Below, piece after piece: positions 13,559-21,314 of a stretch of 24,784 nucleotides of DNA; the first letter of the stretch is position 1, and each line of letters begins with the position of its first letter. The notes under the pieces are model-generated. The model did not search any database, was not told the DNA's origin, and saw only the letters and a list, made by a program, of their open reading frames with translations. The translations under genes were made by a program, and so were the position numbers. This stretch comes from CAJQPP01 sp041747075. Lineage in GTDB: Bacteria; Planctomycetota; Planctomycetia; Pirellulales; Pirellulaceae. The stretch is taken from assembly GCA_041747075.1 (NCBI GenBank), contig JBGTFW010000194.1:1-24784 (forward strand), given 5' to 3'.

Positions 13559-15703
13559 TCAGTTTTCGACGGTGGAACGGAACAAGTCGCTCAGCACGAT
13601 TTCCCGAATTACCGCGCTGAACCGATAATCACGGTCCGCCACGCGACTGGCGATTCGTTCGATTTCCTCCTGATCCGACGCGCGCAACTGGCGGCCCAAC
13701 GCGTATTGCGCCACGTGCTCGACGAACCCGATTACGAAGCGCTCCTTTTGTCTGAGGATAACATTCTTGAATCGTGCCGCGCCGTCAAATTCCTCGCCAT
13801 AGAGATTTCCCGTGGCGTCGATCGGCACGTTTTGTCCGTAATCCGGGCGAAAGCGTCCGAGCGGATCAAATTTTTCCAGCGCAAATCCGAGCGGGTCGAT
13901 GCGATCGTGGCAGACCGCGCAAGTCGGATTGAGTCGATGCTGCTCGAGTCGTTCGCGAACGTTTTTTGGCGAATGCCCTGGAACCTCCACGGCCTCGAGC
14001 GCGGGGACTTCCGGGGGCGGCGGCGGCGGCGGCCGATTGAAAATAACTTCCAGCACCCACGCACCGCGATAAACCGGGCTGGTGCGCGTTGTCGCCGAGG
14101 TGGAAACGAGCATGGCCCCGGACGTGATCGCGCCTCCGCGATGGAGGTTCGGCCACTTGATCCGGAAGAAATCCTCGTAAGCATCCTGGGGCGGCGTGTA
14201 ACCGAGCGCTTCCGCCGGATTCACGAAGTACCAGTCCATCAGGGGTCGGTTGAGATAAGCGTAGTCGGCTTGTACAAACTCAAGAATACTCCGGTCCTCG
14301 ACGAGGATCGTTTCGAACAAGAGAAGTTGCTCGATGGCCATCGAAATGCCTGGCGAGTCGCCGTCGACCAGATACCAGTTCGGAAAAAGGTCCTTGTCGG
14401 GCCGCGCCGAATAAAGCCGCGCGACCTTGAGCCACTGCATTCCGAAATCCGTGGCGAGTGACTTGACCCGCCGGTCCGCCATCATCCGCCGCACCTGATA
14501 GTCCAGGTCGGCGTCCGTCCGCAGTCGATCCTCGGCGGCGGCCTGAAAGAGCTCGTCGTCGGGCATCGATGCCCACAGGAAATAACTCAGTCGAGACGCC
14601 ATCGCGTACGGATCAACTCCCGCGCCCGTCGCGCCGGTGTCGACATGGTCGCGGCGAAACAGGAACGACGGCGACGCAAGAACCGCGGTCACAACCGATT
14701 GCATCGCGGTGGTGAAGTTTCCCGCGCCCAGTTCGCGCTCGAAGAGACCCGTATAGCGCTCGATCTCCGTTTCGGTTGCCGGGCGGCGAAAGGCCCTTCG
14801 CAAAAAAGACTCGAAACGTTTGCGCGCGGTTGCGATTTGTTCCGCCGTTGTTGACTCGGCGTCCAGGACAAACAGGGAATTCCAAAGTCGTGACTGGCGC
14901 GGGAAATTCGCGTCGCTCACCAGCGAATCGGCAATGGCCAGAGAGGCTTCGAGATAGACGGGGGAAAAGCTCAGTGCCGACTGGTCGTTGCTGAAACCGT
15001 GCGCGACGGGCGGATCGACCGGCAGTTCGGAGATTCCCGGCAACTCGGCGGGTTTGCGGCGTCCGTACGTTTGATGGCTCATCGCCAGCACGTAACGCGG
15101 CATCCGCCGGGTCGCTGGCTGAAAATAGTCGTCGGTGATTGTAATGCGGGCCGGATTGTCAAAGACATCGACCTTTAGCCGCAGCAGGTCGCGGACTGTA
15201 TTCTCGTACTCGGTCCGGTTAAGTCGCCGCATGACGCCCGGCGTCGTGGCGAGTTCGGCGTCGCGGATGACGGTTCGTTTGAACCAGTCCTTGACCGCGA
15301 TGACTTCGTCGCGTGCCGGTTGAGTCGCCTTGTCGGGAGGCATATAGTCGTTTTCGATCGCTTCGACGGCCGTTTCCCACGTCTCCTGTTCGTCGAGCAC
15401 GTCGGCTTGCGTTTCAAATTGCGAGAAGTCAATGCCCGCTTCGGCGTCGTCGCCTGAGTGACATTCGAAGCAATACTTTTTGAGAAAGGGCTGGACCTGT
15501 TCGGAAAACTCGTCGGGTGAAGAAAGGACCTGGCCCGCCGGTTCGTGTCCCGAATCGCCAGGAATATCAATGTCGCTGGTCGCTCCGCGATCAAGCGAAC
15601 TGATCGCGGAGCGATCATCGACGGTACGCGGCGCAACCGCCGCACCCGACACGATCGATGCCAGCGCGACGACCGCGATGATCAGTTTGAGGGAATGGTT
15701 CAT
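13559..15703 (-). CDS. Exported planctomycete cytochrome-like protein, DUF1592/DUF1588/DUF1587/DUF1595/DUF1585
   Basis: From the chosen start the protein is 714 residues. Signal peptide MNHSLKLIIAVVALASIVSGAAVA is followed by a c-type heme-like motif CFECH (residues 78-82 from this start) in a planctomycete cytochrome C module (PSCyt1), DUF1587 (RRLNRTEYENTVRDLL), DUF1595 (RFESFLRRAFRRPATETEIERY), DUF1592 (YAMASRLSYFLWASMPDDELF), DUF1588 (GAWVLEVIFNRPPPPPPPEVPALE and CAVCHDRIDPLGFALEKFDPLGRFR) and DUF1585 at the C-terminus. The second CAVCH also has heme-binding form. The frame can be extended to ATG 15760, but that places 19 extra residues before the signal peptide, so 15703 is preferred. 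A redox role in the periplasm is likely from the CxxCH motifs; the substrate is unknown. It precedes the DUF1552 gene. Confidence 0.93.
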   Translation of the reverse strand: MNHSLKLIIAVVALASIVSGAAVAPRTVDDRSAISSLDRGATSDIDIPGDSGHEPAGQVLSSPDEFSEQVQPFLKKYCFECHSGDDAEAGIDFSQFETQADVLDEQETWETAVEAIENDYMPPDKATQPARDEVIAVKDWFKRTVIRDAELATTPGVMRRLNRTEYENTVRDLLRLKVDVFDNPARITITDDYFQPATRRMPRYVLAMSHQTYGRRKPAELPGISELPVDPPVAHGFSNDQSALSFSPVYLEASLAIADSLVSDANFPRQSRLWNSLFVLDAESTTAEQIATARKRFESFLRRAFRRPATETEIERYTGLFERELGAGNFTTAMQSVVTAVLASPSFLFRRDHVDTGATGAGVDPYAMASRLSYFLWASMPDDELFQAAAEDRLRTDADLDYQVRRMMADRRVKSLATDFGMQWLKVARLYSARPDKDLFPNWYLVDGDSPGISMAIEQLLLFETILVEDRSILEFVQADYAYLNRPLMDWYFVNPAEALGYTPPQDAYEDFFRIKWPNLHRGGAITSGAMLVSTSATTRTSPVYRGAWVLEVIFNRPPPPPPPEVPALEAVEVPGHSPKNVRERLEQHRLNPTCAVCHDRIDPLGFALEKFDPLGRFRPDYGQNVPIDATGNLYGEEFDGAARFKNVILRQKERFVIGFVEHVAQYALGRQLRASDQEEIERIASRVADRDYRFSAVIREIVLSDLFRSTVEN

Positions 15704-15777
15704 GGGGTTCTTCGGAGGTCGTGTCAGCGCCAATTCTGCAAGCGGCGTTTTGCCGCTCACATTTTCCCGCCAGTTGT

Positions 15778-16437
15778 TTATTTCTCTCCGCGCGGCGCGG
15801 GAATCCCGCGCGGTCCCTCGAACTGGGCCGCGTACAGTTTCTTTTGCTCCAGCGTGAGGATGTCGTGGATCAACCGGTTGCGAATGTCACTGGATAACTT
15901 GAACGTGGCGATCTGGTTGTACCGGAGCAACTGTGCCGTTTTGTCGCCGTCGCGGGCGTTTTCGAGAATCGCCGCCCGCCGTTCCAGCAAGTCCTCGTAC
16001 TGGTCGTTATATGAATCGATGATGCGCGTCATTTCCGCGAGCTGGGCGTCATCGATTATCCCGATGAAGTACGTCAGGAAATACCAGCGCCGTGATTCCG
16101 ACTTGAGCGAAAGAACGAACAAGGTGTTTTCCTTGATGAACATTTTCTTGTTATCGGTCGCGAGACTGTCGGTGACCAAATGCGCGTTCGGTCCGGCTGC
16201 CTCGCGAATCAGCCGCTGGAATTTCTCGTCGTCGTCGACTGGCGGTGGCACGTCCTCCGGTTTGTTGTTCGCGGTCTCCTCTTTCGCCGGATTCGTCTCA
16301 GGCGCACGAGCCGCGTCGCGCGGAGCGCGTGGCTTGCAGCCGATGCAAAGGCCCAAAATGCCGATGGCACTGAAACTCATCAGTCCAGCGAGAATGGCGA
16401 CAAGTGCGGTTTGAAGTTTCACAATTCGGGAAAACAT
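15778..16437 (-). CDS. Probable lipoprotein with C-terminal helical domain, function unknown
   Basis: The 219-residue protein has a hydrophobic N-terminal segment ending LGLCIGC (C31, C34). C34 could be lipidated, but the -3 position is Cys, so the lipobox is weak and an uncleaved anchor is possible. A Pro/Glu-rich linker (36-70) follows, then a helical domain (about 72-205) ending IRNRLIHDILTLEQKKLYAAQ. Residues 115-205 align by eye with the C-terminal domain of the divergent PQQ-propeller protein (details in findings). It ends 74 bp before the chosen start of the DUF1592 gene, on the same strand, and probably heads that transcription unit. A 7-bp GC-rich hairpin lies just before its start codon. 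Confidence 0.8.
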   Translation of the reverse strand: MFSRIVKLQTALVAILAGLMSFSAIGILGLCIGCKPRAPRDAARAPETNPAKEETANNKPEDVPPPVDDDEKFQRLIREAAGPNAHLVTDSLATDNKKMFIKENTLFVLSLKSESRRWYFLTYFIGIIDDAQLAEMTRIIDSYNDQYEDLLERRAAILENARDGDKTAQLLRYNQIATFKLSSDIRNRLIHDILTLEQKKLYAAQFEGPRGIPAPRGEK

Positions 16438-16445
16438 GGGAGCGG

Positions 16446-16463
16446 GGTCGCGCGGGCGCGACC
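16446..16463 (-). promoter_or_regulatory. GC-rich hairpin in the 5' UTR immediately before the lipoprotein start
   Basis: GGTCGCG (16446-16452), loop CGGG, CGCGACC (16457-16463): a perfect 7-bp stem 8 bp upstream of the ATG at 16437. It covers where a ribosome-binding site would sit, so it could limit translation. Only the symmetry and position are seen; function is inferred. Confidence 0.4.
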
Positions 16464-16566
16464 GGATTTAGAGCGTTGCTCCGGCGATTGAATTGACGGG
16501 CTTTAGTCAAACGCCTCGCGACGCCGCGTGGATGGTAGCTGACCGGAAATTTTGAGGCAATCGTCG

Positions 16567-16596
16567 TTGTCACGGTCAATGCTCACCTCTTATTAT
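16567..16596 (+). promoter_or_regulatory. Candidate sigma-70-type promoter for the PQQ-propeller gene
   Basis: TTGTCA (16567-16572, 5 of 6 to consensus), 18-bp spacer, TATTAT (16591-16596, 5 of 6). It lies about 78 bp before the ATG at 16674 in the divergent spacer, which would give a 5' UTR of roughly 70 nt. Confidence 0.45.
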
Positions 16597-16673
16597 GACA
16601 AAGCTGGCTTTCTGGCGCATACGCAATGTTCCAGTAAATTCGTCCTTTCCCAAATGCCAATGGCACTGCCCTC

Positions 16674-18473
16674 ATGAAAAAGCCCCTCTTTTTGCGTTTC
16701 GCAGTCCTTGGGTCCGTCGGGTTGGCGGCGTTCGTGGCAGGCTGTGATTCGTCCAGCGGCCCGCGTCCACTGGTGTTGCCTGCCTCGACAAACCACCAGG
16801 AGACCGCAACCGCGGAGGAATCGACCTGGCCAAACTTTCGCGGCCCCGATTTCACCGCGACGACTTCCGCCGCGTTGCCGCTGCAATGGGACGTCGACGA
16901 GGGGCTGTTGTGGCAGACGGAATTGCCGGGACGAGGCGCTTCGAGTCCCATCGTGACCGCTGACCGAATTTATCTGACCGCTTACGATGGTTACGGCCTG
17001 ACGGTCGAGGCGGCTGGCGAGCAGGCGGACTTGAGGCATCACCTTTTGTGTTTTGACCGGGAGACGGGCAAGCCGCTTTGGCAACGCGAGATCACGGGGA
17101 CCCCTATCGACCAGCCCATGAATCCGGAACTGGCGCGGCATGGATTTGCATCGTCCACGCCCGCGACGGACGGCGAAAACGTCTATGCCTTTTTTGGCGT
17201 CACCGGGGTCTTTGCGTTCGACGTGTCAGGCAATCTGCTGTGGCAGCGGAACGTTGGACTGGAGAAGCACTATTTTGGAAGCAGTGCATCGCTTTTGTTG
17301 CACGGCGACATCCTGATCGTCAACGCCAGTATCGAAAGCCGGGCGATCTACGGACTGGACAAGTTGACCGGCGCGGCGACGTGGTGGATCGAGAATATCG
17401 ATGAGTGCTGGTCAATGCCCGTCATCGGGAAGAACGCCGACGGCCAGCCGGAAATGATTGTGAGCAGCAAGAACACCGTCGCGGGTTACGATCCGGCGAC
17501 GGGCGAACGGCTGTGGCACTGTGCGGGAATCCACGACTACGTCGTTTCGGTGCCGGTCGTCGTCGATGGAATCTGTTATCTGACGGGGGGCAAGGAAAAA
17601 CAGATGATGGCGATTCGGCTCGGCGGGCGCGGTGACGTCGAGTCGACTCACAAGTTGTGGGAGACAAAACGGATTGGCTCGAATGTTTCCTCGCCGGTCT
17701 TTCGCGACGGTCGTCTTTTTGTGTTTCACGACACGGGTATCCTCCAGGTGATCGACGCGGCGAATGGCGATTTGATCAAGCGGCAGCGTTCGGCGACCCG
17801 CTCCCAGCCCTTTTCCTCGCCGTTGCTGGCCGGCGAATGCCTTTACATGCCGATGCAGGACGCGGGAATCGCCGTTCACATGGCCGATGCCGAATGCGAG
17901 CAGGTCGCCCTCAACGCGACGTCCGACGGGCTGCCGTTGATGGCCTCCATCGCTCCCGGCGACCGGCAATTCTGGTTTCGCAGCGACCGCTACCTGGCTT
18001 GCGTCGGATCGCATCGCACGACCACCGTGACAAATGCGTGGACGACGCCCGCGGATCACCAGACCGTGACGGCTCGCGAGCCGTACAACATCGAGGCCGA
18101 AAAGGGCTGGTCGCGGCGTTATCTGTTGTTTCTCAGCGACAATTTCGACGAGACGATTCGTTTCCTGTTGATGCCGTACCTCTCGGTGATTACGAATGAA
18201 CAGACCGGGCAGTCTCGCGACATCATGCTCGAGCACAAGGACCGGTACGATGAACTTTGCCGGCAATTCGTCGAACTCAACGAGGAATCGCTGAAAGCGC
18301 CCGCCAACGAACTTGCGGCGTTTGATTCGCATTACAGGGACCTTGAAACGGCGACCGAAACGCTGAACAACGACATGCGAATTCGGGTCAAGGAGCTTTT
18401 TTCGGAGGAGCAAATGCAACAGCACCTCGACGACGCGAAAAAGGGGATCGCCCACCTCCCGCCGGACCAGTAA
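16674..18473 (+). CDS. PQQ-binding-like beta-propeller lipoprotein with extra C-terminal helical domain
   Basis: The 599-residue protein begins with a lipoprotein signal ending FVAGC (C24; VAGC fits the lipobox). Residues about 45-450 are a PQQ-like/BamB-like propeller. They begin WPNFRGPDFTATTSAALPLQW, the entry motif common in planctomycete members, and carry repeated blade phrases such as LLCFDRETGKPLWQREI, VFAFDVSGNLLWQRNV and VAGYDPATGERLWHCAG. The rest, about 483-599, is not propeller but a charged helical domain (YLLFLSDNFDETIRF to LFSEEQMQQHLDDA) that resembles the C-terminus of the divergent lipoprotein. Such propellers often act as scaffolds; PQQ binding is not shown. A candidate promoter lies at 16567-16596. 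The gene converges on regA. Confidence 0.92.
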   Translation: MKKPLFLRFAVLGSVGLAAFVAGCDSSSGPRPLVLPASTNHQETATAEESTWPNFRGPDFTATTSAALPLQWDVDEGLLWQTELPGRGASSPIVTADRIYLTAYDGYGLTVEAAGEQADLRHHLLCFDRETGKPLWQREITGTPIDQPMNPELARHGFASSTPATDGENVYAFFGVTGVFAFDVSGNLLWQRNVGLEKHYFGSSASLLLHGDILIVNASIESRAIYGLDKLTGAATWWIENIDECWSMPVIGKNADGQPEMIVSSKNTVAGYDPATGERLWHCAGIHDYVVSVPVVVDGICYLTGGKEKQMMAIRLGGRGDVESTHKLWETKRIGSNVSSPVFRDGRLFVFHDTGILQVIDAANGDLIKRQRSATRSQPFSSPLLAGECLYMPMQDAGIAVHMADAECEQVALNATSDGLPLMASIAPGDRQFWFRSDRYLACVGSHRTTTVTNAWTTPADHQTVTAREPYNIEAEKGWSRRYLLFLSDNFDETIRFLLMPYLSVITNEQTGQSRDIMLEHKDRYDELCRQFVELNEESLKAPANELAAFDSHYRDLETATETLNNDMRIRVKELFSEEQMQQHLDDAKKGIAHLPPDQ

Positions 18474-18483
18474 CGCGGGGCGC

Positions 18484-18563
18484 TGAGTGTAGAACAATTG
18501 TCTCAATGGTTCCGGCGTGAGTGTAGAACAATTGTCTCAATGGTTCCGGCGTTGAGCGTAGAC
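18484..18563. repeat. Tandem 34-bp duplication (family D) between convergent genes
   Basis: The 34 bp at 18484-18517 (starting TGAGTGTAGAACAATTGTC and ending GGTTCCGGCG) are repeated exactly at 18518-18551. A truncated third copy (TTGAGCGTAGACCTCAG) follows from 18552. Each full unit holds the 8-bp palindrome ACAATTGT. The array begins 10 bp after the stop of the PQQ-propeller gene and ends next to the regA stop at 18565. No intrinsic terminator hairpin is visible besides it. Confidence 0.9.
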
Positions 18564-18564
18564 C

Positions 18565-19101
18565 TCAGGGCGCGAGTTTTTTCAGCTTTCGCTGCAACGT
18601 GCGGCGCGGGATGTCGAGGACATGAGCCGCTTCGGAAATGTTGCCCCCGCATTCACCGAGCACGCGCTGGATGTGTTCCCACTGCGCCTCGGCCAGCGAC
18701 GGGGGAGCGATCTCCGCGGCCGAGTCTCGCGGCGGTCGTTCGTCCAGTGCCGCGAGAATCTGGTCGGCGTCGGCGGGCTTTGTCACGTAATTGACCGCTC
18801 CCAGCTTGATCGCTTCCACCGCGTTGGTGATGCATCCGTACCCCGTCAACATGACGCAACGGGTCTCCGGGGAAATCCGCCGAATCTCCGACAGGAGCTC
18901 AAGCCCCGACTTTCCAGGCATCTTCAGGTCGAGGACCGCAAGATCGGGACGCCGATCGGTCGTCATCGCAACGGCCTCATCGTAATTGGCCGCGCACCGG
19001 ACCTCGAATCCGCGTCGCCGAAGGGACTTTTCCATGCGCATTCGCAGGGTGTCATCGTCGTCGACGATGAGAAATGTGCGGGTTGCCCGCGATTCATGCA
19101 T
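18565..19101 (-). CDS. regA: RegA/PrrA/ActR-type response regulator
   Basis: The 178-residue protein has a receiver domain (about 8-120) and a C-terminal Fis-type helix-turn-helix (about 138-177). The phosphoacceptor is D58 in AVLDLKMPGKSG; D14-D15, T86 (MLTGYG) and K108 (TKPAD) complete the pocket. The phrases GYGCITNAVEAIKLGAVNYVTKPADADQI and IPRRTLQRKLKKLAP are characteristic of the RegA/PrrA/ActR redox regulators. In proteobacteria these control photosynthesis, respiration and carbon and nitrogen fixation genes. It overlaps the end of the sensor kinase gene by 8 bp, so the pair is translationally coupled. Its targets here are unknown. The name is by family likeness. Confidence 0.92.
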   Translation of the reverse strand: MHESRATRTFLIVDDDDTLRMRMEKSLRRRGFEVRCAANYDEAVAMTTDRRPDLAVLDLKMPGKSGLELLSEIRRISPETRCVMLTGYGCITNAVEAIKLGAVNYVTKPADADQILAALDERPPRDSAAEIAPPSLAEAQWEHIQRVLGECGGNISEAAHVLDIPRRTLQRKLKKLAP

Positions 19102-20470
19102 TCGCCTCTCCGGAAATCGACTCGGGTTGCGGCAAGGTCACCGTCACAATTGTACCTGATTCGGAGTCACCCGTTGCCGCGCGCGATTGAAACTCGACCG
19201 TGCCTCCAAGTCGCTCAACAACGTTCCTTGCGAGAAACACGCCAAGCCCCATTCCCTTGCCCGGTTGCTTGGTGGTAAAGAACGGCTCGCTGACGCGGCG
19301 CAAGACTTCCGCCGACATCCCCGCACCTTTATCGATGATGGTCCAGACGAGCGCGTCGCACGGTCGATCGATTCGCAACGAGACGCAATCACCGGGCCGG
19401 CTCGCATCAAGGGCGTTCTGCACCAGCCCGCGGATGGCTTGCGAAAGTGCGTCCAGCGGCACATGCACGCCGCTATCGCCCGAATAATTGCTGTACTGGA
19501 CGTCAACTCGCTGCTCATTCAGGACCAACCCCTCGCGGACTTCATCGACCAGTTCGCGAACCACGACCTGCTGCATCATTTCACCGACCGTCTCACCGGC
19601 GTGACTGGCCATCCGGTCCAGGATTTTCTTGCAACGGTCGAGTTGCTGGCGAATCAGCCCGACGTCCTCTAGTAAACCGTGATCGCCCGACAAATGTGAT
19701 TCGCCGTTGCGAATCGTCTCCTCGACATCGCGCGCCACAAGGGCGATCGTCGTGAGCGGCGTCGCCAGTTCGTGGGCGGCACCGGCGGCGAGCGTCCCCA
19801 GTGCCTCGATCTTTTCATTGCGCGACTGCCGTTGCTGGGCGAGCCGCAAATCAACTTCATGTTCCTGCAATTCACGGGTCAGTCGCGTCATGAACCAGAC
19901 GATGACACTGGAACAGGTGACGAACGCGGCGATCAGGCCCGCCTGGGGCAACGACAAACGGCCCCGGTAAAAAATCGGATCGAGCGCGGCCCCCTGGTCG
20001 AGGCGAGAGACCGGAATGTAGCGGACCATCAACATTGTGAAACAGGCGATCGAAAGCAGGTTCAATCCCCAGGCCCAGTTTCGATCGAGGAGCACGGCAC
20101 TGAGACTGAGGTTGACGAAAAAAAACAGCCAGAATGGATTCGTGGGTCCGCCCGTGACGTACAACAGCGTCGTCAGCGAAAGCATGTCCATCGTCATGAC
20201 GAGACCCGGAATGTGCGTTGCCGCCGATGTTTCGGTTTCCGGGCCCTCGGCCGGGCGGACCGGGCGGTGAACCCGAAAAAACCACGCCGCAAGAACCAGG
20301 TTGGAAAGGGCCGTCAACCCGATAATCAGCAGAAGCGGCCAAAGCAACAGCCGGATTTCAAGAACCAGCACGGCAGCCGCAATCGTCAGCAACTGCCCAA
20401 TGACAGCGACCCAGCGAAGCTTGACCAGCCACGCGAGATTGACGGCGAAACGATTGCGGGATTCAGGCAT
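19094..20470 (-). CDS. regB: RegB/PrrB-type redox-sensing histidine kinase
   Basis: The 458-residue membrane kinase has about six hydrophobic segments (residues about 19-195), then a dimerisation/phosphoacceptor domain with AAHELATPLTTIALVARDVE (H233), and an ATPase domain with LVQNALDAS (N box), IIDKGAGM (G1) and GKGMGLGVFLARNVVERLGG (G2). The RegB hallmark GGPTNPF (107-113) between membrane segments is the ubiquinone-sensing motif described in RegB. QLDRCKKIL places C280 where RegB has its redox-active Cys (C265 in Rhodobacter). Thus both known inputs look preserved. It overlaps regA by 8 bp. The start MPESRNRFAVNLAWLVKLRW fits the family's N-terminus. Confidence 0.93.
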   Translation of the reverse strand: MPESRNRFAVNLAWLVKLRWVAVIGQLLTIAAAVLVLEIRLLLWPLLLIIGLTALSNLVLAAWFFRVHRPVRPAEGPETETSAATHIPGLVMTMDMLSLTTLLYVTGGPTNPFWLFFFVNLSLSAVLLDRNWAWGLNLLSIACFTMLMVRYIPVSRLDQGAALDPIFYRGRLSLPQAGLIAAFVTCSSVIVWFMTRLTRELQEHEVDLRLAQQRQSRNEKIEALGTLAAGAAHELATPLTTIALVARDVEETIRNGESHLSGDHGLLEDVGLIRQQLDRCKKILDRMASHAGETVGEMMQQVVVRELVDEVREGLVLNEQRVDVQYSNYSGDSGVHVPLDALSQAIRGLVQNALDASRPGDCVSLRIDRPCDALVWTIIDKGAGMSAEVLRRVSEPFFTTKQPGKGMGLGVFLARNVVERLGGTVEFQSRAATGDSESGTIVTVTLPQPESISGEANA

Positions 20471-20548
20471 ATCGGAGAAAAACTTCCGCGAGTGGACTTG
20501 CGAAAACAGCCGACCTGACTTTCAATTGTAACCCTGCTGGACAACCGC

Positions 20549-20626
20549 TTTTTGCCAATACAAGCCCGACGCGCCAGCGAGTGAACCGCCTGCGTCAAAA
20601 TCCACTCGCTTGAGCCATGTCGGGCT
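20549..20626. repeat. Dispersed repeat family C copy with inverted second arm
   Basis: The sequence from 20549 (TTTTTGCCAATACAAGCCCG onward to AGCGAGTGAA) matches the repeat at 22328-22369. Its arms AGCCCGAC (20563-20570) and AGCGAGTG (20576-20583) are answered in reverse by CACTCGCT (20603-20610) and GTCGGGCT (20619-20626), so a long interrupted hairpin can form. It lies between the divergent regB and the next plus-strand gene. Confidence 0.75.
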
Positions 20627-20667
20627 GCGAATCCTCAATCCCCAATCGTCGAGCCGCTGAGTTTCCG

Positions 20668-21195
20668 ATGTCCGGGCAATTCGCCTCTTCACCGCATCCG
20701 AAAAGCGCCGCGTCCAACCCGGACGTCGGGCTGTTGGCCCAGGCACCTCGGCTGAGCAGTCGCGGGCTGACGATCCTCCTCATCGCCATGTGCCTCGTTC
20801 CGGTTGTCGTGATCACGACGTTGCAATTTGTCATGCCGCCGGTCCGCCCGGGTTATCTTCGCGCGGACGTTGAACTTCGCAATACGCCACCCGCCAGCTA
20901 TTACCAGTTGCCGCTCGACCAGCGCCGGGAGTTTCCCCAGGCCGAGGTCCTGATTACCAACACGATGGAGGTCCCGTGGACCAACCTGAACGTCCGGATC
21001 AACAACGGCAACTACCAGATTTATGACCACAACGTACCGATAAATCCGGGCCAGCAGCGCGCCTTTTTGCTGGACCGATTCGTCCACCGCTCAGGCGCGG
21101 TGTTTCAGGTGGGCATTGTTCGACCGGTGAACCTGGAAATCTACGCGGCGCTGCCCGATCGCAGCCGCGCGACGCTCGATTACAGTTTTGACTGA
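20668..21195 (+). CDS. Single-pass membrane protein, function unknown
   Basis: The 175-residue protein has an N-terminal Ser/Pro/Ala-rich segment (1-32), a membrane helix (about 34-55, LTILLIAMCLVPVVVITTLQFVM) and a C-terminal domain of about 120 residues. That domain looks beta-sandwich-like (VRPGYLRADVELRNTPPASYY, AEVLITNTMEVPWTNLNVRINNGNYQIYDHNVPINPGQQ). The asymmetry suggests the C-terminus lies outside the cytoplasm. The frame is open to ATG 20617, but that codon lies inside the family C inverted repeat, so ATG 20668 is preferred. I do not recognise the family. A 14-bp repeat array starts 50 bp after the stop. Confidence 0.65.
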   Translation: MSGQFASSPHPKSAASNPDVGLLAQAPRLSSRGLTILLIAMCLVPVVVITTLQFVMPPVRPGYLRADVELRNTPPASYYQLPLDQRREFPQAEVLITNTMEVPWTNLNVRINNGNYQIYDHNVPINPGQQRAFLLDRFVHRSGAVFQVGIVRPVNLEIYAALPDRSRATLDYSFD

Positions 21196-21245
21196 TGCCA
21201 TATGCGAGTTTTGGGAGTCATGGGAATCATGGGACCTCATCCTTG

Positions 21246-21287
21246 GTCCAGAATCCGTGGTCCGAACTCCGTAGTCCGAACTCCGAT
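21246..21287 (+). repeat. Three-unit 14-bp tandem array (family A, second site)
   Basis: Units GTCCAGAATCCGTG, GTCCGAACTCCGTA and GTCCGAACTCCGAT follow one another at 21246, 21260 and 21274. The phase-shifted unit GGTCCAGAATCCGT matches the reverse-strand reading of the array at 2142-2253 (for example GGTCCTTCATCCGT) at 11 of 14 positions. Relative to the gene each array follows, the orientation is the same. Confidence 0.75.
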
Positions 21288-21314
21288 GACAAGCTGAGGA
21301 AATCGGGCTAGAAT
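21286..21314 (+). promoter_or_regulatory. Candidate promoter for the secreted coiled-coil protein
   Basis: ATGACA (21286-21291), 17-bp spacer, TAGAAT (21309-21314); each hexamer is 5 of 6 to the sigma-70 consensus. It would give a leader of roughly 180 nt before the ATG at 21503. Confidence 0.45.

Noticed and set aside
15704..15760. Longer N-terminus for the DUF1592 protein starting at 15760
   Set aside because: It would put 19 polar residues ahead of a well-formed signal peptide; the internal ATG at 15703 gives a normal export signal.
17412..18506. A 364-codon reverse frame opposite the PQQ-propeller gene
   Set aside because: It has no family-like sequence and is the shadow of a well-supported gene on the plus strand.
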